A stretch of DNA of 13,175 nt. It comes from an uncultured Flammeovirgaceae bacterium. Lineage in GTDB: Bacteria > Bacteroidota > Bacteroidia > Cytophagales > Cyclobacteriaceae. The stretch's first letter is position 1. Each line of letters starts with the position of its first letter. The notes beneath the pieces were generated by a model. It saw nothing but the letters and a program-made list of their open reading frames with translations. It was not told the DNA's origin and did not search any database. The DNA lies in the NCBI GenBank assembly GCA_937138955.1, contig CAKZPJ010000708.1, forward strand, positions 1 to 13,175, in the 5' to 3' direction. Below are positions 6,629 through 13,175 of the stretch, one piece after another. Made by a program: the position numbers and the translations under genes.

Positions 6629-6635
6629 ACTCTGA

Positions 6636-7961
6636 TCACCCGAACGGGTTAATATTTGCCATTCCTCGCTTGCCGGTCATCTTATTCATTTTCTTCATCA
6701 TTTTTCGCATCTCAGAGAACTGCTTCAGCAGACTATTTACTTCTTGAACGTCTGTACCACTACCTTTGGCAATACGGCGTTTTCGGCTTCCATTAATAAC
6801 ATCGGGCATTTCGCGCTCTTGGGGAGTCATAGAGCGAATAATCGCTTCAATGGGCTTGAATGAATCATCATCTACATCTAAATCCTTAACGGCTTTCCCC
6901 ATACCCGGTAACATGCCAAGTAGATCTTTGATGTTTCCCATTTTCTTAATCTGCTGTAATTGCGAAAGAAAATCATTAAAATCGAACTGATTTTTCCGCA
7001 TCTTACGGCTCAAACGTTCGGCTTCTTCCTCATCAAAAACTTCCTGAGCTTTTTCTACTAATGTGGTTACATCGCCCATGTCCAGAATCCGGCGAGCCAT
7101 CCGATCAGGATAGAAAACATCTAGTGCTTCCATCTTTTCGCCATTACTCACAAATTTGATAGGCTTTTCTACGACAGTTTTAATAGAAAGGGCCGCTCCA
7201 CCGCGAGTATCACCATCAAGTTTAGTAAGTACTACTCCATCAAAATTAAGGCGTTCGTTAAAAGCTTTAGCGGTATTAACCGCATCTTGCCCAGTCATGG
7301 CATCTACCACAAACAGGGTTTCACTGGGATCAAGGGCTTCCTTCAGTGCGGCAATCTCGTTCATCATGGCCTCGTCAATAGCCAAGCGACCAGCCGTATC
7401 GACGATGACGACTTTTTTACCGTTCTGTTTAGCGTGGTTAATAGCGTGGCTAGCAATCTCAACGGGGTTCTCATTATCTGGCTCAGCATAAACATCTACA
7501 CCAACCTGCTCACCAAGCACTTTTAACTGATCAATAGCAGCCGGTCGATAAATATCGCAAGCAGTAAGTAGTACGCTTTTGCCCTGTTTCTTGAGATAGT
7601 TGGCAAACTTACCGGAGAATGTTGTTTTACCCGAACCTTGTAAACCAGAAATAAGAATAATAGCTGGGTCGCCCGCAATGTTAACACCCACTCGGCTTCC
7701 GCCCATGAGTTCGGCCAACTCTTCTTCAACAATCTTAGTAAGTAGTTGACCAGGTGAAACGGCAATTAAAACATCACGACCCAGCGCTTCCTCTTTAATT
7801 TTATCAGTAACCTGCTTAGCAACCTTATAATTTACATCAGCATCAATCAAAGCCCGGCGAATTTCTTTTACCGTAGTAGCTACGTTAATCTCACTGATTT
7901 GACCCTGACCTTTTAACGTTTTAAAGGCTTGGTCGAGTCGAGTACTTAAATTATCGAACAT
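6636..7961 (-). CDS. ffh: signal recognition particle protein Ffh (SRP54 GTPase)
   Basis: The product is 441 residues, a normal full-length Ffh. It binds 4.5S RNA and signal sequences of nascent membrane proteins at the ribosome and delivers them through FtsY to the Sec translocon. Residues 1-90 form the N domain helical bundle (MFDNLSTRLDQAFKTLKGQG). The G domain carries GLQGSGKTT (106-114), DIYRPAAIDQL (136-146), DTAGR (188-192) and TKLDGDTRGG (246-255). The M domain from about 300 holds the RNA-binding NGSRKRRIAKGSG (390-402) and a Met-rich signal-binding tail (MRKMMKKMNKMTGKRGM). It is transcribed alone, from a candidate promoter 51 bases upstream of its start. It is convergent with the small ORF at 6341-6628 with no obvious terminator between them. 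Confidence 0.97.
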   Translation of the reverse strand: MFDNLSTRLDQAFKTLKGQGQISEINVATTVKEIRRALIDADVNYKVAKQVTDKIKEEALGRDVLIAVSPGQLLTKIVEEELAELMGGSRVGVNIAGDPAIILISGLQGSGKTTFSGKFANYLKKQGKSVLLTACDIYRPAAIDQLKVLGEQVGVDVYAEPDNENPVEIASHAINHAKQNGKKVVIVDTAGRLAIDEAMMNEIAALKEALDPSETLFVVDAMTGQDAVNTAKAFNERLNFDGVVLTKLDGDTRGGAALSIKTVVEKPIKFVSNGEKMEALDVFYPDRMARRILDMGDVTTLVEKAQEVFDEEEAERLSRKMRKNQFDFNDFLSQLQQIKKMGNIKDLLGMLPGMGKAVKDLDVDDDSFKPIEAIIRSMTPQEREMPDVINGSRKRRIAKGSGTDVQEVNSLLKQFSEMRKMMKKMNKMTGKRGMANINPFG

Positions 7962-8512
7962 AGTGGATAGCTTAATTTATAACATACCGACAGAAACATG
8001 CCAGCAGAAACCAAAGTTAGTACTTATACACAGAAATAATAAAGTTTGAAGGTAGATTGTTCTTACTAAAAAGTATCCATTTGGTATAATAATTGTATTT
8101 TTCAATGATGATCCCCGCTCAGTATTAAGTTTAACCGATCTCTACCATACCAGAGCTTTTTTCATCCTTGATTAAAGCCCATGTAAGGAAATGGTCACAA
8201 TGAGAAAATGTTTATAAAATTAGTGCTACAGAAGTAGCTAAATTCAACAGAAAATATTGACCGTAAGGTAATGATTATCAATTTTTTACCTCAAAATAGT
8301 TAATTGAGTAATTCTTCTGAATACTTTTTTGCATAAAAGCTAAGCTGAACAGTAAAAGCTAGCGATTACTTAAAGAAACTGATACGATTTGCTGCAAAAA
8401 CTTACATAATCCTTTCATCATCCAGCGAATGCCAAAGTTCCCTAAGCTATGACCTATTTAATTCTTTTAGTATATTTAATATTAGAAAAATATAATTTTC
8501 AATATTATTATT
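7962..8512. other. 551-base AT-rich intergenic region between divergent ffh and the TerB-like gene
   Basis: No open frame of convincing length or coding character is visible on either strand. It holds the ffh promoter candidate at its left end. It also holds a small hairpin at 8224-8237 (GCTAC / GTAGC with loop AGAA), a 9-base direct repeat TAAAAGCTA at 8334 and 8353, and a dyad ACCGTAAGGT at 8260-8269 within a longer AGGTAA...TTACCT inverted repeat. I see no tRNA or SRP RNA signature (no GGTCAGGTCCGGAAGG-like core). No promoter for the gene at 8513 stands out. Confidence 0.6.
8012..8043 (-). promoter_or_regulatory. candidate promoter of ffh
   Basis: Read on the minus strand, TAACTTTG (8012-8019) is an exact match to the TAnnTTTG -7 element. 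It is preceded by 20 bases and then TTTA (8040-8043), a near match to the -33 element. Transcription would start near 8005, giving a leader of about 44 bases before the ATG at 7961. Confidence 0.42.
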
Positions 8513-8959
8513 ATGCGTATGGAGTTGATGGACTTATTTACTGGGAAAAAGAAGAAGTTGGCTAAAGGCCACATGAAGAACCTACTGGAGGTAGCGTATT
8601 CTGATGGTGAGTTCAATAATCTGGAAGTTGATTACCTGCTTTCTTTAGCCGGACGATTCAATATTTCAGAAGCCGAGCTTAAGCTAATAAAAGAAAACCC
8701 TGGAATGGTTGAATATCAGGCGCCTACCCGTGATCAGCAGCGATTTGAACATCTATATCAGTTAGTGAATATGATGATGATGGATGGGATTATTCACGAT
8801 AAAGAAGTAGAAATCTGTAAGAAGTACGCTCTGAAGCTTAATTTACGTCCTGAGTTTGTAGATGACATGGTGGAAGCAATTCCCGAATCGCGAGCCAATG
8901 AGGTTCCTACTGACTTAGTTATTGCCCGCTTATTGAGAATAGCGCAAGAAAAGGTGTGA
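8513..8959 (+). CDS. TerB-like (tellurite resistance-type) cytoplasmic protein
   Basis: The product has 148 residues with the helical, acidic TerB/DUF-type pattern. Two internal half-repeats are visible: LLEVAYSDGEFNNLEVDYL (24-42) and LVNMMMMDGIIHDKEVEIC (84-102), each with a DG followed by an acidic residue and helices either side, as in the metal-binding TerB fold. After a basic start (GKKKKLAKGH) there is no signal peptide. TerB-like domains are widespread and linked to envelope stress or metal sensing, but many members, probably including this one, have nothing to do with tellurite. ATG codons at 8519 and 8528 are alternative starts; conservation begins near residue 20, so the choice is open. 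The gene stands alone between a long gap and a strong terminator. Confidence 0.78.
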   Translation: MRMELMDLFTGKKKKLAKGHMKNLLEVAYSDGEFNNLEVDYLLSLAGRFNISEAELKLIKENPGMVEYQAPTRDQQRFEHLYQLVNMMMMDGIIHDKEVEICKKYALKLNLRPEFVDDMVEAIPESRANEVPTDLVIARLLRIAQEKV

Positions 8960-8988
8960 AACTTACTTAAATCAAATTTAGTTTTTAG

Positions 8989-9029
8989 AAATTGGCTGGG
9001 TGTTCATGAAACATTCAGCCAATTTTTTT
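8989..9029 (+). terminator. strong intrinsic terminator after the TerB-like gene
   Basis: The arms AAATTGGCTGGGTGTT (8989-9004) and AACATTCAGCCAATTT (9010-9025) pair over 16 bp, including two G-U pairs, around the loop CATGA, and run into TTTTTTT (9023-9029). It lies 30 bases after the stop codon. The opposite strand lacks a clean T-run, so it acts in one direction. Confidence 0.93.
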
Positions 9030-9232
9030 ATTATCTATGCAAGTAATTCTCCTAAAGTAGGGTTTAGAATTTCCCTCGAAATGATTCATCATATCATTAC
9101 AAATAACCATCTAAAGGATTATTCATCGGTTTCTCAGTTGCAAAATGCGACAGTGAAGATTAAGTTACTAAAGCAATTCTGCCATTTGTCTAAAAAAGCT
9201 GAGTATCCTTTTACTACCTAACATTAATTATT

Positions 9233-10447
9233 TTGACATTTAAAGAATTTACACTTCACGAAGATTTGCTGTCGGGGCTTGACTCAATGGGGTTTGAAGA
9301 ACCTACCCCCATTCAAGCGCAAACTATTCCCACAATCCTTTCCGGAAACGATATTATTGGCTGCGCTCAAACCGGTACGGGTAAAACGGCTGCTTATCTA
9401 CTTCCTACCATTCACCATATTTTGCAGCACAAAGGAGAAGGTATTCAGGCGCTGGTAATTGCTCCTACCCGAGAACTAGCTGGTCAAATTGATCAGCAGT
9501 TAGAAGGATTCTCCTATTTTACTCCTATTAGCTCAACCACGGTTTACGGCGGACAAGATGCTTCTTCTTTTGATAAGCAGAAAACAGCCTTAAAAGGAGG
9601 AACTGAAATTGTAATTGCTACTCCGGGTAAACTGCTGACACACCTAAATCTGGGATATGTTAACTTAGATCGGCTGAAGTTTTTCATCTTGGATGAGGCT
9701 GATCGGATGCTGGATATGGGCTTTTACGAAGACATTATGAGGATTGCCCATTACGTACCTAAGCAAAGGCAGACGCTGATGTTTTCGGCTACTATGCCTC
9801 CCAAAATTCGGCAGTTAGCTAAAAATTTACTGAAAGACCCCGAAGAAGTAAATATCGCTCTTTCCAAACCTGCTGAACGGATTATTCAAGCGGCATTCAG
9901 TGTTCATGCTCGTCAAAAATTAGGGATACTGGAGCATTTATTGAAAGCTAAGAAGGTAAACAGTCTGATTGTTTTCTGTGCTCGGAAAACTACCGTAAAG
10001 GAAGTAAGCAAAGTAATAGAAAAGCTAGATTACGAGGTGGCAGCTATTTCATCTGACTTGGAGCAATCTGAGCGTGAAAATATCTTGCGGAAGTTTAAGA
10101 ACAAGCAACTCAATATTCTAGTAGCAACCGACATTTTGTCAAGAGGTATTGATGTAGAAGGGATTGAGTTAGTAATTAACTACGATGTACCCCACGATGC
10201 TGAGGATTATGTTCACCGTATTGGCCGAACGGCTCGAGCCGAAGCCCGGGGTGCTGCTTTTACCTTTATTACTCCCGATGAGCAAGATTCGTTTTCTCGC
10301 ATCGAGAAGCTGATTGAATCTACCATACCGAAGGCTAAGATACCGGATCATTTAGGGGAGGCACCAGCCTACGAACCCAACAAGCGAAGAGGCGGTGGAG
10401 GCAATAATTATCGAAAACGAAACGGTGGTAAACGACGGAATAAATAA
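9233..10447 (+). CDS. DEAD-box ATP-dependent RNA helicase, RhlE type
   Basis: The product has 404 residues and contains every DEAD-box motif: Q motif FEEPTPIQ (21-28), motif I AQTGTGKT (45-52), Ia APTRELA (77-83), GG (106-107), Ib TPGKL (130-134), II DEAD (154-157), III SAT (185-187), IV LIVFCAR (245-251), V ATDILSRGID (298-307) and VI HRIGRTAR (328-335). The tail from 382 is short and rich in Arg, Gly and Asn (KRRGGGGNNYRKRNGGKRR), fitting RNA binding. It unwinds RNA in ribosome assembly or mRNA decay and is often induced by cold. The start is TTG at 9233: the frame is closed by TGA at 9200 and no in-frame ATG lies between, and MTFKEF fits the usual family N-terminus. The gap of 203 bases after the upstream terminator must hold its promoter, which I could not pick out. 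Confidence 0.95.
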   Translation: MTFKEFTLHEDLLSGLDSMGFEEPTPIQAQTIPTILSGNDIIGCAQTGTGKTAAYLLPTIHHILQHKGEGIQALVIAPTRELAGQIDQQLEGFSYFTPISSTTVYGGQDASSFDKQKTALKGGTEIVIATPGKLLTHLNLGYVNLDRLKFFILDEADRMLDMGFYEDIMRIAHYVPKQRQTLMFSATMPPKIRQLAKNLLKDPEEVNIALSKPAERIIQAAFSVHARQKLGILEHLLKAKKVNSLIVFCARKTTVKEVSKVIEKLDYEVAAISSDLEQSERENILRKFKNKQLNILVATDILSRGIDVEGIELVINYDVPHDAEDYVHRIGRTARAEARGAAFTFITPDEQDSFSRIEKLIESTIPKAKIPDHLGEAPAYEPNKRRGGGGNNYRKRNGGKRRNK

Positions 10448-10458
10448 TGAGTAGTGAA

Positions 10459-10493
10459 TAATGATTGATGAGCAAATCAATCATCAATCATTA
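10459..10493. terminator. hairpin between convergent genes, possible bidirectional terminator
   Basis: AATGATTGATGA (10460-10471) and TCATCAATCATT (10481-10492) are perfect 12-base inverted arms, with one more T-A pair outside (10459/10493) and a 9-base loop. A second fold is possible, pairing TGATTGAT (10462-10469) with ATCAATCA (10476-10483). It starts 12 bases after the helicase stop and covers the stop codon of the hydrolase gene on the other strand. It is AT-rich and lacks a T-run, so termination strength is uncertain. Confidence 0.5.
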
Positions 10494-11697
10494 CTAAGGT
10501 TGTATCAACTTTCACGGAAGCGTGTAATGTTTTGTGTACTGGGCATTTATCAGCGATTTCCCTCAAACGGTTCCGCTGCTGCTCTGTCAAATTACCTTTA
10601 ACTTCTACAATGCGCTCCATGTGATCAATTTTTTTGGCGGGATCTTCACAGTCCTGACAATCTTCGTCGTAAATTTTCTGATGCTTTATATGGACAATCA
10701 CTTCTTCTAAAGGCCATTTCTTATGATTAGCGTACATTCGCAGCGTCATTCCGGTGCAAGCCCCCAAACTAGCCGCCAGTAAATCGTAGGGTGATGGTCC
10801 TAAATCCAACCCTCCCACTGATTCCGGCTCATCAGCCGTTAATGCGTGCTGTCCCGCCATAATCTCAGTAGTAAAGCTGTGTTCGGTGCGCGTTACTACT
10901 TGTAAATCAGTAGAAAGGGGCGTTGGAGTCTGGGGAATGATGTATCGTTCTACCCAGGTAGCAATAGCTCGCCCCACGTACAGCGAGTCTTCTTTTCGGC
11001 TGAGTAGATGATCGGCATTATCTAAGGAAACGAATGATTTTGGATGGCGAGCCTGTTGATAAATTTCAGCAGCATTGTCAATGCTTACCGTTTGATCCGC
11101 TGGAGAGTGCAGAATCAGCAACGGTTTACGAATTTTCTCAATTTGGTGATCATGGCGAGCCTGCTTGATATCATCCAGGAACTGCTTTTTTACGGTAAAT
11201 TTCCTTCCGGCCAAAGAAACCGTAGCCTGGCCTTCATTCTCGATCTTTTCTACATCATTTTCAATTAAGTGTTGCACGTGTTCAGGGTCAGCCGGGGCGC
11301 CAATGGTAGCCACTGCCTCAACGGATGCAATGCGGGTGCTGGCAATGAGCACGGCAGCTCCCCCTAACGAATGACCAACCAGTAATTTGGGAGCCTGATA
11401 GTTTTCGGCTAAAAACTCAGCAGCAGCTTCTAGATCTTGAATGTTAGTAGAAAAGTTCGTGTCAGAAAAGTCACCTTCACTCTCACCTAAGCCGGTGAAA
11501 TCAAAGCGTAGCACCGCCATACCGGTTTGCGTAAGCGCCCGACTGATGTGGGTGACTGCGTTTAAGTTCTTGCTACAGGTAAAGCAGTGGGCAAAGATAG
11601 CAAACGCGTGCGGATCATTATCGGCGGGCATCTCCAGTCGCGCAGCTAACTGATGACCAGCTTGATTAGTAAATGTGATTGTTTGAGGCATAGGCAA
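10477..11697 (-). CDS. bifunctional alpha/beta hydrolase - OsmC family protein
   Basis: The product has 406 residues in two domains. Residues 1-255 form an alpha/beta hydrolase: oxyanion-loop region FAHCFTCSKN (35-44), the FDFTGLGESEG strand-turn, nucleophile elbow GHSLGG with Ser110, Asp201 in HSPADQTV and His230 in NADHLL, a complete catalytic triad. Residues 262-406 are an OsmC/Ohr-type domain with Cys314 in LGACTGMT and Cys385 in IADKCPVHKTL, the peroxidatic and resolving cysteines, plus an extra CxxC (Cys347, Cys350). OsmC domains reduce organic peroxides; the hydrolase substrate is unknown. The fusion is a known family arrangement. ATG at 11697 is used; the downstream frame starts MPMPQTITF. 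It is a single-gene unit, convergent with the helicase. Confidence 0.93.
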   Translation of the reverse strand: MPMPQTITFTNQAGHQLAARLEMPADNDPHAFAIFAHCFTCSKNLNAVTHISRALTQTGMAVLRFDFTGLGESEGDFSDTNFSTNIQDLEAAAEFLAENYQAPKLLVGHSLGGAAVLIASTRIASVEAVATIGAPADPEHVQHLIENDVEKIENEGQATVSLAGRKFTVKKQFLDDIKQARHDHQIEKIRKPLLILHSPADQTVSIDNAAEIYQQARHPKSFVSLDNADHLLSRKEDSLYVGRAIATWVERYIIPQTPTPLSTDLQVVTRTEHSFTTEIMAGQHALTADEPESVGGLDLGPSPYDLLAASLGACTGMTLRMYANHKKWPLEEVIVHIKHQKIYDEDCQDCEDPAKKIDHMERIVEVKGNLTEQQRNRLREIADKCPVHKTLHASVKVDTTLVMIDD

Positions 11698-12322
11698 ACG
11701 ATAGATTATTTCTAGAGAATACAGGAGTTGGCAACGAAAAGATTGTCAGTTAGCAGACGAATTACAGGTATTTCAGTTGAAAGAACCATTCCAGTAAGCG
11801 AAAGCAACTGCTACTCTTCCTGATTTAGGGCAATTCTGAACCAGCTGCTCTTTGTTTTTGAGTCTCTCCAGAGCGAACCTGAATTCAAAAATAATCGATT
11901 TTGGGTATATTACGCTAGCTTGACAGTATTTCAAGGTTTATTCATAAATTTAACTGCTTTTGAGGCTTTTCTTCCACCAACTTACTTTACATTTCGGGTA
12001 TTAGTAACAAAATTACTCAATTACTGCATTGATACCTTTATTGGTATTTTTAAAGTTTTATTGCTAATAGAATAGCTAAATATAATTTTATAATCTTATA
12101 AAGATAATAAAAAAGTAATTTTTTTATATAAACGGATATATTCTAATTGACCTTAAGGTATAATAATTTAATTAATAAAGTGTTTACCACACTATTCCTT
12201 CCCTATGTAATGTAAGTAGCCAAAATGTCAATATTGTCTACTAATTATCATCTAATATTGTATCAAATAATAATCAGCGGGCTTATTTAGCCAGATTTCA
12301 CCCGTAGACTACCGAAAGAATA
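11698..12322. other. 625-base AT-rich intergenic region, leader of the polysaccharide operon
   Basis: The region separates the divergent hydrolase and polysaccharide export genes. Its left ~200 bases are less AT-rich and hold a 53-codon minus-strand frame (11773-11934, TTG start) of uncertain meaning. The right part is strongly AT-rich. It contains a hairpin GATACC / GGTATT (12031-12046) followed by TTTT, the perfect palindrome ACCTTAAGGT (12150-12159), and a small structure near 12279-12305 in which CGGG can pair with CCCG or GGCT with AGCC. A weak promoter candidate is TTG at 12234 with TAATATTG at 12253-12260, but its 16-base spacing is short. I see no JUMPstart/ops-type GGCGGTAG element. 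Confidence 0.55.
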
Positions 12323-13057
12323 TTGAGAACTGCATTAATAATACTTCTGAGCCACTGCCTAATCTTCTCCTGTGTCTCTAAAAAGGAGCTCACGTACTTT
12401 CCAAGTATTAGCCAGCCGAAAGAGTATAATGTGGCGGATAGCGTACCTATTTTGCGTTCGGGTGACGTACTTAATATATCAATCAGCACCTTACCTACTA
12501 GTCAGATCAATACGTACTCTAATACCGAGATTGGTGGAGGAACCATGCCCATACTCAACGGATACACTATTTCGGATGCCGGTACTATTCAGCTTCCGGT
12601 TATCGGAAAGGTGACGGCAGTCGGAAAAACGGTAAATCAGGTGCGAGAAGAAATTATAGCGTTGGTAGAAGAATACTTCCAGAATGCTTCGGTGAAGGTA
12701 CACCTTTTATCATTTACAGTTAGCGTACTGGGCGAAGTAGCCCAACCAGGACAGTACACTATCTATAATCGCCAGGCTTCTTTACTAGATGGTTTGGCTT
12801 TGGGAGGAGATATGCTTCCGTCGGCGGATCGTAAAGCGGTATTCCTCATTCGAACCCAGAAAGGGGTAGCCACGCGCTACCCCATTGATATGCAGCAGGA
12901 TGATCTATTTACCGCTCCCTACTTTTATTTACAACCTAATGACGTAATATACGTGGAACCGGCCCGTTACCGAAGTATCAGCCCAATTCAACCCTGGACC
13001 ATCGCTATTTCATCATTATCGGTATTAGCATTGATCCTAAACCTGTTTATTAACTGA
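12323..13057 (+). CDS. polysaccharide export outer-membrane lipoprotein, Wza-like
   Basis: The product has 244 residues, short as usual for the Bacteroidota form. A signal peptide (ALIILLSHCLIF) ends in the lipobox IFSC with Cys17. The Poly_export domain follows: VPILRSGDVLNISI (41-54), GYTISDAGTIQLPVIGKV (broken at 80-97), the helix VNQVREEIIALVEEYF (104-119) and VSVLGEVAQPGQYTI (133-147), then an SLBB-like domain with LLDGLALGGDM (154-164) and LQPNDVIYVEP (203-213). A C-terminal membrane helix (WTIAISSLSVLALILNLFI) fits the transmembrane barrel helix of Wza. The protein forms the export channel for exopolysaccharide or capsule. The start is TTG at 12323: an in-frame TAG lies at 12305 and no ATG intervenes. 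The next gene begins 5 bases after the stop, so they form an operon. Confidence 0.93.
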   Translation: MRTALIILLSHCLIFSCVSKKELTYFPSISQPKEYNVADSVPILRSGDVLNISISTLPTSQINTYSNTEIGGGTMPILNGYTISDAGTIQLPVIGKVTAVGKTVNQVREEIIALVEEYFQNASVKVHLLSFTVSVLGEVAQPGQYTIYNRQASLLDGLALGGDMLPSADRKAVFLIRTQKGVATRYPIDMQQDDLFTAPYFYLQPNDVIYVEPARYRSISPIQPWTIAISSLSVLALILNLFIN

Positions 13058-13062
13058 ACCAC

Positions 13063-13175
13063 ATGGAAAAGCAGCTATTAACCGAAGAAGAGTTTGACAT
13101 TCAAGGGGTGATTGCCAAAGTGAAGCAGTACCGATGGTTATTTCTGCTTAGTGTAGTTATTTGCCTGGTACTAGC
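13063..13175 (+). CDS. probable Wzz / BY-kinase-type chain-length regulator, 5' end
   Basis: Only the first 37 codons are in the window. An acidic N-terminus (LLTEEEFDIQGVIAKVKQYR) is followed by a membrane segment (WLFLLSVVICLVLA). This is the start expected for the inner-membrane co-polymerase/tyrosine-kinase protein (Wzz, Wzc type) that follows the Wza-like gene in exopolysaccharide operons and sets chain length and export. The identification rests on position and the N-terminal pattern; the kinase part, if present, lies outside. The ATG is at 13063, with no clear Shine-Dalgarno, five bases after the upstream stop, so translation is probably coupled. Confidence 0.75.
   Translation, partial: MEKQLLTEEEFDIQGVIAKVKQYRWLFLLSVVICLVL

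Noticed and set aside
6638..6649. Small ACCC-GAAC-GGGT hairpin at the end of ffh, as a terminator for the convergent pair
   Set aside because: The stem has only four pairs, falls in the last ffh codons and has no T-run on either strand.
7156..7491. 111-codon plus-strand frame inside ffh
   Set aside because: It is antisense to the conserved Ffh G domain, with low-complexity Ser/Ala product.
7962..8512. SRP RNA or tRNA gene near ffh
   Set aside because: I looked for the conserved SRP RNA core and for a tRNA cloverleaf on both strands and saw neither.
9000..9221. 73-codon plus-strand open frame after the TerB-like gene
   Set aside because: Its start lies inside the loop-proximal arm of the strong terminator at 8989-9029 and the product resembles no protein; it is an AT-rich chance frame.

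Overview
The window reads as a chromosomal stretch of a Bacteroidota bacterium, most likely a Cytophagales-type marine or environmental species. The lineage call rests on four things: a C-terminal type IX secretion (T9SS type B, gliding-motility-associated) sorting domain at the left edge, the short stand-alone PspC protein typical of this phylum, the near absence of Shine-Dalgarno sequences before start codons, and two candidate promoters matching the phylum's TTG / TAnnTTTG pattern. Genus-level placement is a guess.

Layout, left to right. (a) 2-1153: 3' end of a large secreted adhesin-like protein with fibronectin-like repeats and a T9SS sorting domain. (b) 1154-1274: a gap with two hairpins, one resembling a dispersed intergenic palindromic repeat. 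(c) 1275-1607: YbaB/EbfC nucleoid-associated protein. (d) 1764-2870: family 2 glycosyltransferase whose 3' end overlaps, tail to tail, a small PspC membrane protein (2785-3003, minus). (e) 3142-4941: an outer-membrane-type lipoprotein with an OmpA-like segment and TPRs, closed by a strong intrinsic terminator. (f) 5017-5997: pyruvate dehydrogenase E1 beta. (g) 6004-6628: two small genes of unknown function, the first in frame with pdhB directly after its stop and with clearly different arginine codon use. (h) 6636-7961, minus: Ffh, the SRP GTPase. (i) 7962-8512: a 551-base AT-rich gap. (j) 8513-8959: a TerB-like protein with a strong terminator behind it. (k) 9233-10447: a RhlE-type DEAD-box RNA helicase starting at TTG, convergent with (l) 10477-11697, minus: an alpha/beta-hydrolase-OsmC fusion. 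A 12-bp-arm hairpin lies between them. (m) 11698-12322: a 625-base AT-rich leader. (n) 12323-end: the start of a polysaccharide export operon, with a Wza-like outer-membrane lipoprotein followed by the N-terminus of a probable Wzz/BY-kinase-type inner-membrane protein.

Most of this is core housekeeping (SRP, PDH, YbaB, DEAD-box) mixed with envelope genes, in short mono- or bicistronic units on both strands. I see no phage, IS element, CRISPR array, rRNA or tRNA. I found no convincing new defence or metabolic system. The points most worth a second look are the AGA/AGG-rich small ORFs behind pdhB, the antiparallel gene overlap with an A10 tract in the glycosyltransferase, the OmpA-plus-TPR lipoprotein, and the palindromic elements in the gaps.
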